Both the position numbers and the translations under genes were made by a program. The notes beneath the pieces are model-generated. The model searched no databases, was not told where the DNA came from, and saw only the letters and a list, made by a program, of their open reading frames with translations. From Deltaproteobacteria bacterium (GTDB lineage: Bacteria > Desulfobacterota > Desulfobacteria > Desulfobacterales > UBA11574), in assembly GCA_019308685.1 (NCBI GenBank), contig JAFDHQ010000010.1:1-37537 (forward strand): 37,537 nucleotides of DNA, read 5' to 3'. Below are positions 33,567 through 37,537 of this stretch, in pieces. The first letter of the stretch is position 1, and each line of letters begins with the position of its first letter.

Positions 33567-34940
33567 ATGAGTAGTCTAAAACCCAACGAAATCGTTCAAG
33601 AACTTGATAAATATATCATTGGCCAGCACCGGGCAAAACGTTCTGTTGCCATTGCTCTAAGGAATCGTTGGCGCAGGCAGCAGGTGCCGGAAGATATTCG
33701 TGATGAAATTGTCCCCAAGAATATTATCCTTATCGGTCCCACCGGGGTAGGTAAGACAGAGATAGCAAGAAGGCTGTCAAATTTAACCGATTCTCCATTT
33801 ACTAAGGTCGAGGCTTCCAAGTTTACGGAAGTAGGATATGTAGGACGGGACGTTGAATCTATGGTAAGAGATCTTCTCGAACTTACGGTCAATGAACTTA
33901 AATCAAAGGAACAAGAGGCCGTAAAAGAAAAAGGATGTCAGATTGCCGAAGAGAGAATGCTCGATCTTTTGCTTCCAAAAGGAGGAGTTCAGCCCACACA
34001 GAAGCGTGAAGATTCAAAAGAGACACAGTTTGAACTGGTAACCTATAAAAGCGATGAATCTTCCCCTACAAGGGAAAAGCTTCGAAAAATGCTTCGCCAG
34101 GGAAAACTAGATAATCGATACGTTGATCTTGATGTGTCGGACCGAACCATGCCTATGGTTGAGATTTTCTCCAACGTGGGCATGGAGGAGATGGGGATTA
34201 ATTTTAAAGATATGATCGGCGGTCTTCTTCCCAAAAGTACAAAGCGTCGTAAGGTAAAAGTACCCGAAGCCATGGAGATGCTTGCGGCTGAAGAGGCTCA
34301 GAACCTGGTAGATATGGACAAGGTGGTCAAAAAGGCCATAAAAAAAGTCGAGCAATCAGGAATCATTTTTCTTGATGAAATTGATAAAATTGCCGGAAAA
34401 GACGGCACCCATGGTCCTGACGTGTCCAGGGAAGGCGTTCAGAGGGATCTCCTCCCGATTATAGAAGGGAGCACTGTTTCAACAAAATACGGTCCGGTCA
34501 AGACGGACAATATCCTTTTCATTGCTGCCGGGGCCTTTCATACCATAAAGCCGTCCGATTTAATTCCGGAGCTCCAGGGACGGTTTCCCATAAGGGTGGA
34601 ACTGGATGCTTTGGGTCAGAAGGAGTTTGTAAGGATACTGATAGAGCCAAAAAATGCTCTAATGCTTCAATATGTGTCTCTTTTAAAGACCGAAGGTGTT
34701 GATGTTGTTTTTGAGGATGAAGCGATTGAAGAAATAGCAAGGATTGCCGAAGAAGTTAACAATATGACCGAGAACATTGGTGCCCGGAGACTTTATACTC
34801 TTATGGAGTGCATGCTGGAAGATATCCTTTTTGAAGCACCGGATATGCGGGAAAAGAAAATAGTCATCGATAAAAAGTATGTGGAAGACAAATTGAAGGA
34901 TATCAAAGATGACGAGGATCTTAGCCGGTATATTTTGTAA
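33567..34940 (+). CDS. hslU: HslU ATPase of HslUV protease
   Basis: The AAA+ unfoldase that feeds HslV. Walker A is GPTGVGKT (57-64), the pore-loop motif is GYVGRDVE (about 90-97), an intermediate domain lies at about 110-240, Walker B is '[11 protein letters not shown]' (about 264-274) and sensor 2 '[11 protein letters not shown]' is intact. The C-terminus DEDLSRYIL matches the conserved tail that docks into HslV. The 457 aa length is typical. It is followed by a 301-base spacer before argB. Confidence 0.97.
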   Translation: MSSLKPNEIVQELDKYIIGQHRAKRSVAIALRNRWRRQQVPEDIRDEIVPKNIILIGPTGVGKTEIARRLSNLTDSPFTKVEASKFTEVGYVGRDVESMVRDLLELTVNELKSKEQEAVKEKGCQIAEERMLDLLLPKGGVQPTQKREDSKETQFELVTYKSDESSPTREKLRKMLRQGKLDNRYVDLDVSDRTMPMVEIFSNVGMEEMGINFKDMIGGLLPKSTKRRKVKVPEAMEMLAAEEAQNLVDMDKVVKKAIKKVEQSGIIFLDEIDKIAGKDGTHGPDVSREGVQRDLLPIIEGSTVSTKYGPVKTDNILFIAAGAFHTIKPSDLIPELQGRFPIRVELDALGQKEFVRILIEPKNALMLQYVSLLKTEGVDVVFEDEAIEEIARIAEEVNNMTENIGARRLYTLMECMLEDILFEAPDMREKKIVIDKKYVEDKLKDIKDDEDLSRYIL

Positions 34941-35241
34941 GAAATAGTAATTTTTTAAAAGACCATCAACGTCGATTTACTGTATATGTTTATGGGGTAA
35001 TTAAGTTATTGGAAATTCCAAATAAAAAATCCCAAAAGACAAACAAATAACAATGACCGAAATTCAAAATTTCAAACAAAAAAGCAATCGCTTTGATGCG
35101 GTTTGGAATTTGGAGTTTGAAATTTGAGATTTATTTGAAATTTGATGCTTGAGATTTGTGATTTAATGAATCTTTAGGGCTTGGGGTTTATGATTTTAAA
35201 AAATAGTCAAAAGGTTGTACTTTACTTAAGAAAAGAAGATA
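34941..35241. repeat. A+T-rich imperfect inverted repeat before argB
   Basis: No gene is seen. About 35005-35165 holds runs such as GAAATTCAAAATTTCAAAC on the left and GTTTGGAATTTGGAGTTTG on the right, which are imperfect reverse complements around a centre near 35090. The right half also shows tandem-like copies of TTTGAAATTTGAGATT. Such low-complexity 'AAATTTCAAA' repeats are frequent in spacers of some bacterial genomes. No clear arginine-type operator was identified. Confidence 0.4.
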
Positions 35242-36123
35242 ATGAATATGAACTCGAATGTTGCTGACATACTGATTGAGGCGTTGCCGTATATTCGTCG
35301 TTTTTATGGAATGACCGTGGTTGTAAAGTACGGAGGTCATGCCATGGTCGACGAGCAGTTGAAGGAGGATTTTGCCCGGGATATTACTTTAATGAAGTTT
35401 ACGGGACTGAATCCGGTTATTGTTCATGGTGGTGGCCCGCAGATCAACTCGGTTCTTGACCGCATGGGTATGGATTCCAGATTTGTAAAAGGGATGCGTC
35501 TTACAGATGAGGCGACCATGGACGTTGTGGAGATGGTTTTAGGAGGCAAAGTAAACAAGGGGATTGTTGCTCAGATCAATCAGCAGGGGGGTAAGGCGGT
35601 GGGTTTGAGCGGTAAGGACGGAGGACTTATTCGTGCCAGAAAGCTCCACATCGTTTACCAAGAGGATAACGATAAGCCGCCGGAGATTATCGATCCGGGC
35701 CTGGTGGGCGAGGTGACCCATGTCAACCCGAGCATCATCGATACGCTGACCCAACAGGATTTTATTCCCATTATCGCACCGGTCGGCGCCGGGGAATCCG
35801 GCGAAACATACAACATAAATGCAGACCTCGTTGCAAGCAGTATCGCCATAGCCCTTTCAGCAGGTCGACTTATTTTGCTAACAGATGTAGATGGAGTCCT
35901 CGATTCTTCAGGGTTACTCATATCGTCAATTCGCGCGGAAAACATCCATCAGATGGTGGAAGAAAAAATCATCTCAGGAGGAATGATCCCTAAAATCGAA
36001 TGTGCCTTAGAGGCACTGGAAAACGGAGTTGAAAAGGTGCACATAATAAACGGTAGCAAGCGCCATGCCTTATTACTCGAGCTTTTTACCGATAAGGGGA
36101 TCGGTACCGAGGTAACCATATGA
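35242..36123 (+). CDS. argB: Acetylglutamate kinase
   Basis: It phosphorylates N-acetylglutamate, the second step of arginine synthesis. The 293 aa protein has '[11 protein letters not shown]' (27-37, the phosphate-binding Lys-Gly-Gly), '[14 protein letters not shown]' (58-71), '[21 protein letters not shown]' in part (residues about 102-122) and '[10 protein letters not shown]' near 218-227. The N-terminal helix before the kinase core suggests a hexameric, possibly arginine-sensitive type, but this is inferred from length only. It leads argB-argD-argF with short gaps. Confidence 0.97.
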   Translation: MNMNSNVADILIEALPYIRRFYGMTVVVKYGGHAMVDEQLKEDFARDITLMKFTGLNPVIVHGGGPQINSVLDRMGMDSRFVKGMRLTDEATMDVVEMVLGGKVNKGIVAQINQQGGKAVGLSGKDGGLIRARKLHIVYQEDNDKPPEIIDPGLVGEVTHVNPSIIDTLTQQDFIPIIAPVGAGESGETYNINADLVASSIAIALSAGRLILLTDVDGVLDSSGLLISSIRAENIHQMVEEKIISGGMIPKIECALEALENGVEKVHIINGSKRHALLLELFTDKGIGTEVTI

Positions 36124-36142
36124 TTGATAGAAAGGTCTCAAA

Positions 36143-37324
36143 ATGACCCAAGAGATAATAAAAAAAGCAGATCAGGTTATCGCAAAAACCTATAAAAGGT
36201 TTCCCATTGTCGTCGCAAAAGGCGAAGGATGCAAGCTTTGGGATTCAGATGGTAAAAAATATACCGATTTTGTTGCCGGGATTGCCGTATGCAATCTCGG
36301 CCATGCACATCCAGGGGTTTCAAAAGCGCTTTTCATGCAGGCAAATACCCTTTTTCATGTGTCGAACCTTTATTATACAATTCCCCAGGTAGAGCTGGCG
36401 TCCCGGCTTGTGGAAAACAGCTTTGCCGACCGGGTATTTTTCTGTAACAGCGGAGCCGAAGCAAATGAGGCCGCCATTAAGCTGGCCAGAAAATATTTCA
36501 AGGAAAAAGGGGAAAGTGGAAGATACAGAATACTTTCCATGGAGCATTCATTTCATGGACGGACCATGGCCACCCTTTCCGCAACCGGACAGGATAAAAT
36601 AAAACAAGGATTCGAACCCGTTCTCGAAGGCTTTGACTATGTACCGTTTAATGAAATTAGCACATTGCGCAAGAAAATTGGCCCATCCACATGCGCTGTT
36701 TTAGTAGAACCGATCCAGGGTGAAGGCGGGGTTCGCTGCCCTGATCCCGAATACCTTAAGGCCGTAAGGCAGACTTGTGACGAAACCGGCACTCTTTTAA
36801 TTTTTGATGAAATACAGACGGGGATGGGACGTACCGGCAAACTTTTTGCCTACGAGCATTTCGGTATAGCGCCGGATATAATGACCCTGGCCAAAGCTCT
36901 AGCCAATGGATTGCCCATCGGGGCCATGCTGGCCAGAGAAGAAATTGCGGATGCGTTCGGGCCGGGGTCACATGCTTCGACATTTGGCGGCACCCCGGTT
37001 GTCACCGCGGCGTCACTTGAAGTTGTCCGGGTGCTTTTAGAAGAAAATATAATCGATCATTGCAAAAAAATAGGAACTTATTTTAAGGAAAGGCTTGAAT
37101 GGTTAAAAAACAGGCATGAATTGATTGAGGATGTTCGCGGTATGGGTCTGCTTTTGGGAATGAAGCTAAAAATAGAGGGGGATCAGATTGTTGCTTCGTG
37201 CATGGAAAAAGGGTTTCTGATAAACTGCATCCAGGGGAATATTTTACGGTTTATTCCACCGCTCATCATAGAAAAAGAAGAGATAGATGCTTTAGTGGCA
37301 TGTCTGGATGAGATTTTAGATTGA
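36143..37324 (+). CDS. argD: Acetylornithine aminotransferase
   Basis: A PLP-dependent class III aminotransferase acting on N-acetylornithine; such enzymes often also serve in lysine synthesis. The 393 aa protein shows FCNSGAEANEAAIKLAR (PLP phosphate contact), 'EHSFHGRTMATLSATGQ', 'EPIQGEGGVR', 'LLIFDEIQTGMGRTGKLFAYE' in part (D-E-I-Q), and the PLP lysine in 'TLAKALANGLPIGAML'. AAAGG lies 7 bases before the ATG. It sits between argB (19-base gap) and argF (28-base gap). Confidence 0.96.
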   Translation: MTQEIIKKADQVIAKTYKRFPIVVAKGEGCKLWDSDGKKYTDFVAGIAVCNLGHAHPGVSKALFMQANTLFHVSNLYYTIPQVELASRLVENSFADRVFFCNSGAEANEAAIKLARKYFKEKGESGRYRILSMEHSFHGRTMATLSATGQDKIKQGFEPVLEGFDYVPFNEISTLRKKIGPSTCAVLVEPIQGEGGVRCPDPEYLKAVRQTCDETGTLLIFDEIQTGMGRTGKLFAYEHFGIAPDIMTLAKALANGLPIGAMLAREEIADAFGPGSHASTFGGTPVVTAASLEVVRVLLEENIIDHCKKIGTYFKERLEWLKNRHELIEDVRGMGLLLGMKLKIEGDQIVASCMEKGFLINCIQGNILRFIPPLIIEKEEIDALVACLDEILD

Positions 37325-37352
37325 AAATATTCAAGTAGACGGTGAGGTAACA

Positions 37353-37537
37353 TTGAAAAAAGACATTTTGACACTTATAGATCTAACCCGAGAGGATTTT
37401 GAAATTCTCTTTGAACGGGCGAGCGAACTGAAAAAAAGGTATAAAAACGGGATTACAGACAAGTCCCTTGCCGGTAAAACCCTGGGTCTTATTTTTGAAA
37501 AACCGTCTACCCGAACACGCATCTCCTTTGAAGCGGC
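37353..37537 (+). CDS. argF: Ornithine carbamoyltransferase, 3' end outside window
   Basis: The first 61 complete codons of ornithine carbamoyltransferase, which joins ornithine and carbamoyl phosphate to citrulline. It starts at TTG 37353, with GTGAGG 5 bases upstream: MKKDILTLIDLTREDFE, then 'LAGKTLGLIFEKPSTRTR' which carries the carbamoyl-phosphate-binding STRTR motif. The frame runs off the window end. The argB-argD-argF order and 28-base gap fit one arginine operon. Confidence 0.93.
   Translation, partial: MKKDILTLIDLTREDFEILFERASELKKRYKNGITDKSLAGKTLGLIFEKPSTRTRISFEA

Noticed and set aside
1-37537. CRISPR arrays, tRNA/rRNA genes, transposases, toxin-antitoxin or phage genes
   Set aside because: None seen: no regularly spaced direct repeats, no tRNA-like cloverleaf consensus in the spacers, and no such protein families among the frames.

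Overview
The window looks like chromosomal DNA of a sulfate-reducing Desulfobacterota bacterium (Desulfobacterales-like). The evidence is a periplasmic tetraheme cytochrome c3-type protein, an archaeal-type membrane LonB protease, an NfeD/slipin pair, an RNase G with a membrane-anchored partner, moderate A+T content, and intergenic repeats of a style common in that group. This assignment is inferred from gene content, not from an rRNA gene.

Layout. 1-894: 3' part of a formylglycine-generating-enzyme-like (FGE/SUMF) gene. 895-1573: gene-free, repeat-bearing spacer. 1574-5075: overlapping pair of an unrecognised 405-415 aa protein and a LonB-type membrane protease. 5419-8723: GspE/PilB-type ATPase with an N-terminal MshEN (c-di-GMP) module and a C-terminal cyclic-nucleotide-binding domain, translationally coupled to a zinc-ribbon HDOD protein; a good sigma-54 promoter match lies upstream. 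8842-10522 (minus): MutY with an almost intact Nudix box, and a tetraheme cytochrome. 10711-11323: broken remains of a small Cys-rich gene and a radical-SAM/SPASM gene, followed by a small cupin (11363-11701).

11754-18401 (minus) reads as one co-directional block, yajC-secD-secF-dprA-topA, with two consecutive TTG starts and a promoter candidate about 180 bp upstream of yajC. 18921-21273 (minus): RNase G/E and a LysM-like membrane-anchored protein of unknown role. 21480-24614 (plus): leuS-lptE. 24711-24977 (minus): rpsT, with a UUG start.

25084 to the end (plus) is a long housekeeping stretch: murJ, ftsB/divIC-like, a TPR protein, coaBC, a family-4-type uracil-DNA glycosylase, NfeD-type serine protease plus slipin, a Rho_N-domain small protein, xerC, hslV, hslU, argB, argD and the first part of argF, which is cut by the window edge. 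Many junctions overlap by 1-4 bases (ATGA, GTGA, TAATG), which supports co-translation.

Most of the window is conserved housekeeping. The most unusual elements are the double-sensor secretion/pilus ATPase with its sigma-54 promoter and HDOD partner, the LonB protease with its unknown overlapping partner, and a family of short dispersed repeats (core near CATTTCTGGATGGACACTA). Some repeat copies form long inverted repeats, and one copy overlaps the nominal start of the uracil-DNA glycosylase gene. No tRNA, rRNA, CRISPR array, transposase or phage gene was seen.
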